DNA from: Snowella sp031396835
GTDB taxonomy: Bacteria; Cyanobacteriota; Cyanobacteriia; Cyanobacteriales; Microcystaceae
Assembly: GCA_031396835.1 (NCBI GenBank)
Contig: JANNLO010000022.1
Location: 1-28,808 of the forward strand
Length of the DNA: 28,808 nt
Reading direction: 5' to 3'
Position 1 is the stretch's first letter. Every line of letters starts with the position of its first letter. Below are positions 1 to 8,023 of this stretch, piece by piece. Below the pieces are notes generated by a model. The model did not search any database. It was not told the DNA's origin and saw nothing but the letters and a program-made list of their open reading frames with translations. The translations under genes and the position numbers were made by a program.

Positions 1-905
1 CCCGCTTCTCCAGCCGTTTTGCCACGCACAAAAGGATAATTCTTTCTGGTTTTTCCAGGAGATGGTGGACGGGGAGCCTCTCCAATTAGGTCAGCTTGGG
101 CATAGGGAATGTCTTCGTAGGGAGAACCATCGACGGATACAACTGTTACCTCGGGAGTTTCAATTGCTTCCGTTGGGGTAATTTGCGACAAGGTGGGACT
201 AGCAGCTTTGGGTACGCCGATTAATCGCACACTCTGGGGCCCAGTTACTTCTAGGTTTGTGTTTGCTGGTTCTGAAGGTAAGGCACTGCCAACGGGGAAT
301 TGAGCCATTTCTCCGCCGCTCACGAGCCAGAGATAATCTTCAGTTTGTAAAAATGGATGGGTAGAAAGTTTATGGTTTCCAGTCGGCAAATAGTAGGTGC
401 GACTTTGGCTGATGGTGTTGAGGGTTAATTCCCGTAAATCGGCTTCTCCTTGGGCATGAATCTGGAGTTGAGTTCCCAGCAAATCAAACAATTCAATTAA
501 GGCACATTGATCTTGAAAAGTGGCTTTTAAAACGGGATATTCTTGAACGAGAGTGAGAAATTCCTGATTATTGAGAGTTAAACAAACTGATTCTGTAGAG
601 GCGATCGCCGTTTCGCAGGCAATTCCCCGCACCACATTTACTCCACCTAAAATCGTACCTGGCTGGAGTAATTTAAGGGTAGCTGGCATTTCTGTCCGAG
701 GGTCGTAGCCAAGAGAACGAGCTTGTCCTGAAAATAGAATAGAAACATAGCTCGAAAATTTACCCCGCATCAAAATAACCTGTCCCATGCGATACCGCCA
801 GGGCTGGAGTTTTTCGGATAAATTTGTTAGAACTTCGGCTGGAAGTTGATTAAATGGCGCAACTTCTAAAAGGAAAGATCGATAGTCGGAACCAGAATAA
901 CTCAT
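1..905 (-). CDS. Cyclic-nucleotide-binding-domain ABC exporter of the C39/HlyB type (partial, 3' end beyond window)
   Basis: The reading frame is open from ATG at 905 to the window edge, giving 301 codons. Residues about 14-130 look like a cyclic-nucleotide-binding domain (PFNQLPAEVLTNLS at the start, GTILGG in the phosphate-loop area). A second, looser beta-rich half follows at about 165-235, then a proline-rich linker at about 240-288. The last visible residues, NYPFVRGK, match the segment I recall lying just before the C39 peptidase or peptidase-like domain in cyanobacterial HlyB-type exporters. The expected remainder is peptidase/peptidase-like, transmembrane and ATPase domains, none of which can be seen. 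The role would be ATP-driven export of a peptide or protein across the inner membrane. The gene lies 153 bp downstream of a same-strand PpiC-type isomerase. Family assignment of the CNB domain is good; the ABC/C39 assignment is inference from the N-terminal region and context. Confidence 0.7.
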   Translation of the reverse strand, partial: MSYSGSDYRSFLLEVAPFNQLPAEVLTNLSEKLQPWRYRMGQVILMRGKFSSYVSILFSGQARSLGYDPRTEMPATLKLLQPGTILGGVNVVRGIACETAIASTESVCLTLNNQEFLTLVQEYPVLKATFQDQCALIELFDLLGTQLQIHAQGEADLRELTLNTISQSRTYYLPTGNHKLSTHPFLQTEDYLWLVSGGEMAQFPVGSALPSEPANTNLEVTGPQSVRLIGVPKAASPTLSQITPTEAIETPEVTVVSVDGSPYEDIPYAQADLIGEAPRPPSPGKTRKNYPFVRGKTAGEA

Positions 906-1058
906 GCCAATATAGTAAGGGAATCCCCAATGGATTGTTGATTTTGTAAAGCAATTTTATTAATAATCTGAGGACGGAGAGTTCTCTGTCTACAAATCAC
1001 TAATTTTAATTATTTATTTAAGAGAAGATTTAGTGTTTAAGCTAATTTCATTCAATAA

Positions 1059-1802
1059 CTAAGAATTATCTGAGTTAGGCGGAAAAAAGTCAACAGTTTT
1101 TTGCAGTTGGTTCATTAACCATTTCTGAAACAGATCATTTAGTAATCTTTGCCGAACATTTTCATCGAGTTGCGTTGATAAATATTTCTCTAGGCGAAGA
1201 ATAATCCACCATTCCCCAATTTGAGTAGGAGGACAGATTTTTCCTGCTGTTCCAGTGGTTAAGATTTGGACGATTTGAGGATGGGGTACATTTAATTCAA
1301 CGGGCCCAATTAATCCTCCCGTTTCTGCTTCTCCCCCTTCAGAATATTTTCTGGCTAAGTCGGCAAAGCTACTTTCTTCTTCTTGGATACGGAAGTAAAT
1401 TTCCTGGGCAATTCCAGGTTCTCTTGTCCGAATCAGAGAATAGACAATGCGATCCAATTGATTTTTACATTCTAAGAAATGCGATTCTAAACGATGATCC
1501 CATTCTGTGTGTTTAAATTTTTCCAGTTTTAAATCCCGAATAATAAATTTATTGAACTGTTCTTCTGTCATTCCCGCTTGAGTTAACCAAGCCGCCAATT
1601 GTTCTGGGTTGGTAATTTGGGTTTGTTGAAAAAATTGTTCTTTAACGGATGTCTGTTCTTCGGGAGTGCATTCTATTTCCGCGATCGCTTGATCAATAAT
1701 AATTTCCCTGGCAAGACGGGGTAAAAATTGATATTGGGCGAGTAAAATATAGAGTTCATCCTCTTGAATTGTCTGTTTACCGACTTTTAACACCGTTTTC
1801 AT
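1059..1802 (-). CDS. PpiC/parvulin-type peptidyl-prolyl cis-trans isomerase, cytosolic
   Basis: This 247-residue protein has a helical N-terminal part (about 15-100) resembling SurA/trigger-factor-like chaperone arms. A parvulin (PpiC) domain follows at about 117-205, with the family signature SFADLARKYSEGGEAETGG at 145-163 and GLIGPVE right after. It has no signal peptide or membrane segment, so it should act in the cytosol rather than in the periplasm like SurA. The start is ATG at 1802 with no better candidate downstream. It is followed on the same strand by the CNB-domain exporter. In cyanobacteria such isomerases are often found beside HlyB/HlyD-type exporters, where they probably keep an export substrate competent; that role is inference here. 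The isomerase fold call is secure, the substrate is unknown. Confidence 0.85.
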   Translation of the reverse strand: MKTVLKVGKQTIQEDELYILLAQYQFLPRLAREIIIDQAIAEIECTPEEQTSVKEQFFQQTQITNPEQLAAWLTQAGMTEEQFNKFIIRDLKLEKFKHTEWDHRLESHFLECKNQLDRIVYSLIRTREPGIAQEIYFRIQEEESSFADLARKYSEGGEAETGGLIGPVELNVPHPQIVQILTTGTAGKICPPTQIGEWWIILRLEKYLSTQLDENVRQRLLNDLFQKWLMNQLQKTVDFFPPNSDNS

Positions 1803-1960
1803 GGTTCAGTGTATTCCTTTGTAAATTCGTAGATTATTTTGGGCTAACTAATTTTACTCGTTATCTCAGACAAATCATAAGATTAAATGCGATCACTCCA
1901 AAGACATAACTTTGTTTCTGAAATATGGCGATCGCTTTCAAGCAGTTAAAAAGTTAGAAT

Positions 1961-3238
1961 CTAAACTTGATTCTGCTTAATTTTCTCAAAAGATTGAATA
2001 ATAGGAACCAAAGTTGTGGCCACAATTCCTGCTGCAAAACCATTGTTATAAAGATTCAAACCACCATGCAACACTCCCACACTCTGCGCCGCCGAAGAAT
2101 GGATAAATCCCGCAATTATGCCCCAATACCATCCATATTTACCCGCGATCGGAGCCAAGGTCGTGCCAAGTAAAGCGGCTAATTGTAGGGAAGGATCATC
2201 AGCATTCCAATGTTTACCCAGAGTTCCGAGATACACTCCTATGAAAATGGGAATAATATTTCTGGGATGTTTCCCAAAGGCTGAAAAACCAACGATGGTT
2301 AAAATTCCGCCGATAGTTGGGCCATTGAGAGCACCCTTCACGACTAAGATATACAGAGTCGCAATAAAACCATTAAGCCCCATATTAATCAAAGAAGCAC
2401 CGAATCCTTCCATCACTACAAAATCTGTCGCTAATTGTCCCGAAGAAGCCCAAATCCGTCTAATTTTTTCGAGAGGATTACTGGTCAAACGGATGCCGAG
2501 CATCAGCATTGATAAAAACGTCAAGCCTAAATAGGAACCGAGAATGAGGTTATTGCCCGTTGTCCAAATCATTTGCGGAACAGGAACAATCCCATAGGAA
2601 TTAAGGAGCGAAACCACTATTGTTCCGACAATGCCTGCGGTAAATCCCATATTATACAAGCTAAAACCTTGATGAACTTTCAATAAATTGACGGCAACGG
2701 GAGGCAAAATAAAACCGATTGCCAGACTAATGCCAATGCCCAAAGACACTCTAATCCAGAAAACAGAATCCGTACTAAAGATAAGTTCTGTTGCTACTGG
2801 AGCTAGTGCAGTTCCAAAAAAAGCCGTATAAGCTAGATCTTTGAAGGGCTTCTGGTGATATTTCCCATATAAAAAGACTCCTGCGACAATAAACCAGATA
2901 TTAAACAGATTTTTCCCGAAAAAAGCACATCCAGCGACGGTAAATAGGCAGGCAACCATGAAACCCGTCGGCGGTAAATTTAGCCGATAAAAAATTAAAA
3001 TAATAATTAAGGTCAAAGATCCTGAATTTACCAGGGTTGCTCCCAGTCCGCCAACGCCGATGTAATCACTAATAAGTGTGTCGGGAGAGGTGATGATTTT
3101 TTGCAGACCGAGAACAATTTCCTGGGGAGTATTAACCGAAAAACCAAACAGAATTAGGGAAAAAGCATAGATGGCTAAAATCAAAAATTTGCTGTTGTTT
3201 GAGGGTTCTTTTTTCTGTTTAGTTAATGAATAGTCCAT
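1961..3238 (-). CDS. DUF1576-family polytopic membrane protein with internal duplication
   Basis: This 425-residue, strongly hydrophobic protein has about ten predicted membrane spans and a short charged N-terminus. I recognise it as DUF1576, a family of unknown function. Two similar halves are visible. Residues about 57-212 contain DYIGVGGLGATLVNSG, FGKNLFNIW and HQGFSLYNMGFTAGIVGT. Residues about 271-416 contain DFVVMEGFGASLINMG, FGKHPRNII and HGGLNLYNNGFAAGIVAT. The order of motifs is the same in both halves, so this is a parallel duplication, as in many transporters. Both halves end in a glycine-rich helix with an LYNxGF motif. ATG at 3238 is the only good start. A transport or channel role is likely from the architecture, but the substrate is unknown. 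It is not obviously linked to the neighbouring restriction-modification genes. Confidence 0.75.
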   Translation of the reverse strand: MDYSLTKQKKEPSNNSKFLILAIYAFSLILFGFSVNTPQEIVLGLQKIITSPDTLISDYIGVGGLGATLVNSGSLTLIIILIFYRLNLPPTGFMVACLFTVAGCAFFGKNLFNIWFIVAGVFLYGKYHQKPFKDLAYTAFFGTALAPVATELIFSTDSVFWIRVSLGIGISLAIGFILPPVAVNLLKVHQGFSLYNMGFTAGIVGTIVVSLLNSYGIVPVPQMIWTTGNNLILGSYLGLTFLSMLMLGIRLTSNPLEKIRRIWASSGQLATDFVVMEGFGASLINMGLNGFIATLYILVVKGALNGPTIGGILTIVGFSAFGKHPRNIIPIFIGVYLGTLGKHWNADDPSLQLAALLGTTLAPIAGKYGWYWGIIAGFIHSSAAQSVGVLHGGLNLYNNGFAAGIVATTLVPIIQSFEKIKQNQV

Positions 3239-3432
3239 TCTTTTTATGTTGCAAAAAATGCTTATTTAAACCTGAAAAATTAGATTACACAATAAATTTT
3301 TCTTTTATAATTTTTGATCTTGTTCTGATTTAAAAGAGCAATCTTATGATTTTTATTTTATGAGCTTTAACTATTTTTAAACTGAGCAATATTAAGAAAA
3401 ATCTAGAAAAAGAAGAGTAATTCTATTCACCT

Positions 3433-4548
3433 TCAATAAATTTCTTCGTCTGAGTTAAGTTTTTCTATTAGCTCTTTCCACTTTTGTTTGTGTTGAATTT
3501 TTAATTCAGTATCGTTGACAACTAAGTCAGAGTAGTTAGTTATAAAATTTTGTAACGGAATCAGTCTGAGATAATACTTAAGCGTCGGGATTACACCATT
3601 TAAAATAACTTGGCAACCATGCTCTTCTCTAATCTCTTCTATTAAATTTTTAATATCTTGTAAATCAGAATCTTTTAAATCCTTTAAAGATAAAATGTAA
3701 TATCTTTGTGGATTAAATTTTTTGATTTTTTCATAGGCAATCCTAACCATTGTTATATCAATCAGCTTGTCATGTTTTACTTCTACAGATTCAAATAAAT
3801 GATTATTTTGATCAAATATTTGAATATCGCCAGAACTTTTTGAAGTTAGATCAGAAGCAGTATGACTTCCTAATATTTGTAATGTTTTATTTTCGTATCT
3901 TTTTATTTCTTTGATTAAAGATTTATACACGGCATAAATGGCAAGAACAGGTAATTTTGAGCCACCTCTGAGACCATACTTCGCTGAAAAATGTTCTTCC
4001 AAAACAGATAATATATTGGATATTGATAAAGTATCAGGCTCACTAATTTTAATAATTTCAATAATATTTTTATTTTGTAAATTAATTATTGTATGGAGTA
4101 AAATTCGTAAAATATTCTGAGAGCAATTTGAATATCTTTGAATATAATCAAGAATTTCTAAAAATGCTAATTTTACTTTTTTATTACTAATTTTCCCCTG
4201 ATAATCCAACAGATAGGGGTAAGGCTGTTCTAAAGAGCGAGTTAACCAACCACTTTCAGCCATCGAAGGTAATCCTAGTTCTTTTAATGTTGGTGTAATA
4301 AATTCAGTATCGATTGTTCTTCCAGAAAAACCATCTTTCAGATTTACTTGATGATATCTAATATCTTGTTTAGGAAATAAAGTTTTATGGACTAATAAAG
4401 TGACCAGAACAGTATAAACAGCCTTCTGATTATAAACATTATCAGCAATAATCGTTATATAGTTTTGATATTCTTGAGGTATGTCATTAATATCATTAAT
4501 TGAAGAGGACAAGTTGTATAGATTCCTGAGCTTTTCTCGGTGATTCAT
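3433..4548 (-). CDS. Putative type II restriction endonuclease, partner of the adjacent C5 methyltransferase
   Basis: This 371-residue protein overlaps the 3' end of the cytosine-5 methyltransferase gene by 53 bp (4496-4548) in another frame, the usual coupling of a modification-restriction pair. Residues 239-258 read as a PD-(D/E)xK-like site: D241 in SGDIQIF, then E256 and K258 in SVEVKH, preceded by a glycine-rich stretch YGLRGGSKLP at 191-200. The N-terminal part carries FSGRTIDTEFITPTLKELG and ESGWLTRSLEQPYPY, which look like a conserved family block, but I cannot name the family. It did not match the SacI-type motif I remember. The gene is very AT-rich and has no HIP1 site. It should cleave unmodified DNA at the sequence protected by the methylase; the recognition site cannot be read from the sequence. 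Function rests mainly on gene pairing plus the candidate active site. Confidence 0.7.
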   Translation of the reverse strand: MNHREKLRNLYNLSSSINDINDIPQEYQNYITIIADNVYNQKAVYTVLVTLLVHKTLFPKQDIRYHQVNLKDGFSGRTIDTEFITPTLKELGLPSMAESGWLTRSLEQPYPYLLDYQGKISNKKVKLAFLEILDYIQRYSNCSQNILRILLHTIINLQNKNIIEIIKISEPDTLSISNILSVLEEHFSAKYGLRGGSKLPVLAIYAVYKSLIKEIKRYENKTLQILGSHTASDLTSKSSGDIQIFDQNNHLFESVEVKHDKLIDITMVRIAYEKIKKFNPQRYYILSLKDLKDSDLQDIKNLIEEIREEHGCQVILNGVIPTLKYYLRLIPLQNFITNYSDLVVNDTELKIQHKQKWKELIEKLNSDEEIY

Positions 4549-5533
4549 AAAAATTATCTTCGGAAAATAGTTTTTGCTTTAACAGTTCTTTGGCAATTGT
4601 TTCAATTAATGGAATACAGACAGAATTACCTATTTGTTTATAACATTCTGCTAAACTATTCGCTTTTTTAAAATCATCAGGAAATCCCATAATTCGGTAA
4701 CATTCTTGAAGAGTTAATTTCCTGACTAAGTTATTTTCAGGAATATAAATAAAAAATCTACCCGATGTTTCCTGCGACGGTAATGTTGGATGAACTCCCT
4801 CTACCGAATAAATTCTATTAGGTTGTCGATGTACCCTAGATAAATGTTCAGTATTCGGTCTAACACCCGTTTTCCAGATTCCCTTATTACGATAGCCGAC
4901 AAATATTAGTTCTGAATCTTGTTTTTTAGGAAAATCAATTAACGTATATTCAGATTTATCTAAGATTTCAAAATTCCCTTCTTTATCTAAAAAATCTCTT
5001 AGTTTTGAAGTTGAAGTATATTTTAATCTTAAAAAATCAAAAGGTTTTAACTTAGTTGCAATAATGAATAAACGTTCTCGATTTTGGGGAAGACCAAAAT
5101 GTCTAGCATTAAGAAGTTGATGTTTTACGTAATATCCCAAATTTTCTAGACTAGATAAAATAACTTTTAAGGTATTACCTCGATCATGATGAATTAAGTG
5201 TTTAACATTTTCTAGAACAATTACGGGCGGTTGTTTGATTGCAATAATACGGCAAATCTCAAAAAATAGAGTTCCTCTTATGTCTTCAAAACCTTGTTTT
5301 TTTCCGCAAATACTAAATGGTTGACAAGGAAAACCTCCAACTAAAACTTCAAAATTTTCAAGTTGATCAGGATTTATCTTTCTAATATCTCCAAAAGGGA
5401 ATTCTCCATAATTTTTATAATAAACTTGCTGGCAATTTGGATCAATTTCACTAGAAAAAATACAGGTAAATCCTGCTTTTTCAAAACCAGATCTAAACCC
5501 TCCAATACCTGCAAATAAATCGATAAATTTCAT
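4496..5533 (-). CDS. DNA (cytosine-5-)-methyltransferase, type II modification enzyme
   Basis: The 345-residue protein has the classic C5-methylase motif order: FIDLFAGIGGFRSG (motif I, SAM binding, residues 3-16), GGFPCQPFS with catalytic C70 (motif IV), ENV at 108-110 (VI), QNRERLFII at 150-158 (VIII), LTLQECYRIMGFPDDF (IX) and YKQIGNSV (X). A short target-recognition region lies between motifs VIII and IX (about residues 175-260). I chose ATG at 5533, which places motif I immediately at the N-terminus as is usual. An in-frame TTG five codons earlier (5548) is possible, but neither start has a clear Shine-Dalgarno. It starts 34 bp after the ilvA stop, so it may be read from the ilvA transcript. 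It modifies the host genome at the site cut by the overlapping endonuclease. AT-rich with no HIP1, suggesting acquisition. Confidence 0.95.
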   Translation of the reverse strand: MKFIDLFAGIGGFRSGFEKAGFTCIFSSEIDPNCQQVYYKNYGEFPFGDIRKINPDQLENFEVLVGGFPCQPFSICGKKQGFEDIRGTLFFEICRIIAIKQPPVIVLENVKHLIHHDRGNTLKVILSSLENLGYYVKHQLLNARHFGLPQNRERLFIIATKLKPFDFLRLKYTSTSKLRDFLDKEGNFEILDKSEYTLIDFPKKQDSELIFVGYRNKGIWKTGVRPNTEHLSRVHRQPNRIYSVEGVHPTLPSQETSGRFFIYIPENNLVRKLTLQECYRIMGFPDDFKKANSLAECYKQIGNSVCIPLIETIAKELLKQKLFSEDNFYESPRKAQESIQLVLFN

Positions 5534-5567
5534 AGGTTTATGACACAATTAAGCTTGTAAGACAGAA

Positions 5568-7088
5568 CTAATCTGAAGATCCTAAAAATAATTTATAAGC
5601 GGGATTTTCACTTTCATCGCAGTAAGGATAGCCCAAAGTATCTAAAAATGCTTGCCATTCTGCCATTTCATCGGGTGGAACCTGCATTCCCACTACAATA
5701 CGTCCATAATCGGCTCCATGATTGCGATAATGAAACAAGCTAATATTCCAGTCTGGACTCATGCACTGGAGAAATTTCATCAATGCGCCAGGTCGTTCAG
5801 GAAATTCAAATCGATAAAGTAATTCATGACTTGCCAACTGCGATCGCCCGCCGACTTGATGGCGCAAATGGAGTTTAGTCAGTTCATCATCGGTTAAGTC
5901 AAGAGTTGGGAAACCACATTTTTCAAAACTTTCGACCATGCGAGTGGCATCACTGCGGTCTTGGATTTGTACACCGACAAAAATATGCGCTTCTTGGCGA
6001 TCGGCAATGCGATAACTAAATTCCGTGAGATTATTTTTGCCTAAACATTCACAAAATTTCCGTAAGCTACCCTGTTTTTCGGGAATTTTAACCGCAAAAA
6101 TTGCTTCTCGTCGTTCTCCATATTCGGCTCTTTCCGCCACAAATCTTAAACGATCAAAGTTCATGTTTGCACCACAAGCGATCGCAATTAAGGTTTCTCC
6201 CGTGATTTTTTCTCGTTCCACATAAGCTTTAATTCCCGCGATCGCCAACGCCCCAGCAGGTTCCAAAATTGAGCGAGTATCTTCAAAAACATCTTTAATC
6301 GCCGCACAAATGTCATCTGTTCCAACTAAAATTACTTCATCCACATATTGCTGGCAAAGACGAAAGGTTTCATCCCCAACTTCCCTGACTGCGACTCCAT
6401 CTGCAAAAAGTCCCACTTTGGACAATTTCACTCGATGACCCGCCTTGAGAGATTGAGACATGGCATCAGCATCAACAGGTTCCACGCCAATAATTTTGAT
6501 TTCGGGATATAACCGTTTCACGTAGCACGCAATGCCTGAAATTAAACCACCACCGCCGATCGCCACAAAAATTGCATGAATAGGTTTTTGATATTGGCGC
6601 AAAATTTCCATACCAATCGTTCCCTGACCGGCAATGACATCGGGATCATTAAAAGGATGAATAAAAGTTAGCCCTTTTTCTTTCTCTAATTGAAGAGCAT
6701 AAACATAAGCATCATCATAGGTTTCGCCATGTAAAATCACCTCTCCACCCCGCGATTTGACAGCATCAATTTTCATTTGAGGCGTGGTTACGGGCATAAC
6801 AATCAGCGATCGCGTTCCCAATTTAGCCGCACCGAGGGCAACTCCTTGGGCATGATTTCCAGCAGAAGCCGCAATTACTCCTTTTTTTAATAAATCTGGG
6901 GATAATTGAGCCATTTTGTTATAAGCTCCCCGCAATTTAAAAGAAAAGACAGATTGGAGATCCTCACGTTTGAGTAAAACCTGATTATTGAGGCGGGCCG
7001 ACAGGTTAGCGGCAAATTCTAGAGGAGTTTCTTGGGCAACATCATAAACACGGGCTTTGAGAATGCGTTCGAGATAATCGGAGGGCAT
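5568..7088 (-). CDS. ilvA: Threonine ammonia-lyase (threonine deaminase), biosynthetic
   Basis: It converts threonine to 2-oxobutanoate and ammonia, the first step towards isoleucine, using PLP. The catalytic domain (about residues 1-320) shows FSFKLRGAYNKM with the PLP lysine K51, SAGNHAQGVALGA at 75-87 and the phosphate-binding GGGGLISG at 178-185. The C-terminal part (about 325-506) carries two ACT-like domains, recognisable at KIPEKQGSLRKF and FEFPERPGALMKF, which bind isoleucine/valine in the biosynthetic type; this separates it from the short catabolic TdcB. I use ATG at 7088, giving 506 residues, because the protein then begins like known IlvA. A TTG nine codons upstream (7115) would only add an unconserved leader. 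Several HIP1 sites lie inside, so it is native, unlike the methylase gene just downstream. Confidence 0.97.
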   Translation of the reverse strand: MPSDYLERILKARVYDVAQETPLEFAANLSARLNNQVLLKREDLQSVFSFKLRGAYNKMAQLSPDLLKKGVIAASAGNHAQGVALGAAKLGTRSLIVMPVTTPQMKIDAVKSRGGEVILHGETYDDAYVYALQLEKEKGLTFIHPFNDPDVIAGQGTIGMEILRQYQKPIHAIFVAIGGGGLISGIACYVKRLYPEIKIIGVEPVDADAMSQSLKAGHRVKLSKVGLFADGVAVREVGDETFRLCQQYVDEVILVGTDDICAAIKDVFEDTRSILEPAGALAIAGIKAYVEREKITGETLIAIACGANMNFDRLRFVAERAEYGERREAIFAVKIPEKQGSLRKFCECLGKNNLTEFSYRIADRQEAHIFVGVQIQDRSDATRMVESFEKCGFPTLDLTDDELTKLHLRHQVGGRSQLASHELLYRFEFPERPGALMKFLQCMSPDWNISLFHYRNHGADYGRIVVGMQVPPDEMAEWQAFLDTLGYPYCDESENPAYKLFLGSSD

Positions 7089-7156
7089 GGTTTTTAAAGA
7101 GAAATAGCCAATCAAACTTTATTTTATGCTTAAAACAATATTCAGTATGGCAAAAA

Positions 7157-7810
7157 TCAATTTTCATTGTCTAAACTTTTAAGTCTTAAATGGATTTGAC
7201 GTAATTTTTTTAAGGATTTAATTGCACCAAATGCAACAAGGCTGATTCCTCCTAATTCCAGAATCCAGTTTATTTTCAGACCTGCTAAACTAAAATGAAT
7301 TAATTGATCAAAATGATGAAAAGAGATAGCTCGAATAATAATAAAAATACTTAAAAAAGCCAAGCCAGATAAAATCAAATTAGTTTCTTTTAAAATGACT
7401 CTAGTATTTTTTTTAAGCAAAGTTAAAAAAGCCAATAATCCCAAAATCAAACAACCAATAAATAATGCCTGAAAAATTCGGCGATCGCGATACCAGCCAC
7501 TCATTAATGCAATTTCTTTAGCTGTGATTGTGAACCAAGTTTGCAAATCTAATTGTTTATTAATTCCTAATAGTAAAAAAATCAAAGCCAGTCCCCACCA
7601 ATACCAATGATGGTAATGAAGTTTATATTGTTGAGGAATACGAAAGGTTTCTATAGCGCAAATAATACTAATAATAAAAGTAGTTAAATAAGCACAAACT
7701 GTTAGCCATCCCATAAAAGTTGGATCGCCAATTCCAGCTTGCCATTCTCCATTTACTGTAGTGACTCCCATCAAAAAGAAATATTGATGTTTAAAAAAAT
7801 AAAGCAACAT
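7157..7810 (-). CDS. Uncharacterised membrane protein with about five membrane spans
   Basis: This 217-residue protein has hydrophobic spans at about 33-52, 69-84, 112-132, 142-161 and 182-198. A conserved-looking segment lies at residues 22-36, EWQAGIGDPTFMGWL. A second charged/aromatic stretch runs from about 83, LGINKQLDLQTWFT, to the SGWYRDRRIFQ motif at 104-114. I have the impression that the GDPT...GW and NKQLDLQTWFT motifs recur in a family of bacterial membrane proteins of unknown function, but I cannot attach a name. ATG at 7810 is used; an internal ATG at residue 14 (7771) is nearly as good, since neither has a clear ribosome binding site and the conserved part starts after both. 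It lies 68 bp upstream of ilvA on the same strand and is divergent from acsF. A HIP1 site at 7481 supports a native gene. Function unknown. Confidence 0.7.
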   Translation of the reverse strand: MLLYFFKHQYFFLMGVTTVNGEWQAGIGDPTFMGWLTVCAYLTTFIISIICAIETFRIPQQYKLHYHHWYWWGLALIFLLLGINKQLDLQTWFTITAKEIALMSGWYRDRRIFQALFIGCLILGLLAFLTLLKKNTRVILKETNLILSGLAFLSIFIIIRAISFHHFDQLIHFSLAGLKINWILELGGISLVAFGAIKSLKKLRQIHLRLKSLDNEN

Positions 7811-8023
7811 TTTTATCTAATCTCAAAAGATCGCGTTTTCCTTAAGTCATGTTCAAAAAAGAACTTGAATCATTGAGTTAAATCAATACTGCACCGAAAT
7901 TTGTTGCAAGTCTTAATAAAAAATCAATAATTCTGAGCTAATCCCTTGATATACTAGAACTTTACTCTCGTTTTTGCGTTACGAGAAATTTGAATCCAAG
8001 AACAAACCTGTATAAACAATTTT
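7811..8023. promoter_or_regulatory. Divergent intergenic region upstream of acsF, with a possible -10 box
   Basis: These 213 bp separate the divergent membrane-protein gene and acsF and must hold the promoter(s) for both. TATACT at 7950-7955, about 70 bp before the acsF start, is a good match to a sigma-70 -10 element. No convincing -35 element sits at the right distance. No hairpin or known riboswitch was recognised. The acsF start has no evident Shine-Dalgarno. The promoter call is a guess from motif match only. Confidence 0.3.

Noticed and set aside
1967..2534. Plus-strand open frames opposite the DUF1576 gene
   Set aside because: They are antisense to a well-supported membrane protein and show composition expected of its complement, with no domain or ribosome site.
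3433..4548. Assignment of the endonuclease to the SacI family
   Set aside because: The motif I remember for SacI-type enzymes is absent; the FSGRTIDT...ESGWLTRSLEQ block belongs to some other family that I cannot name.
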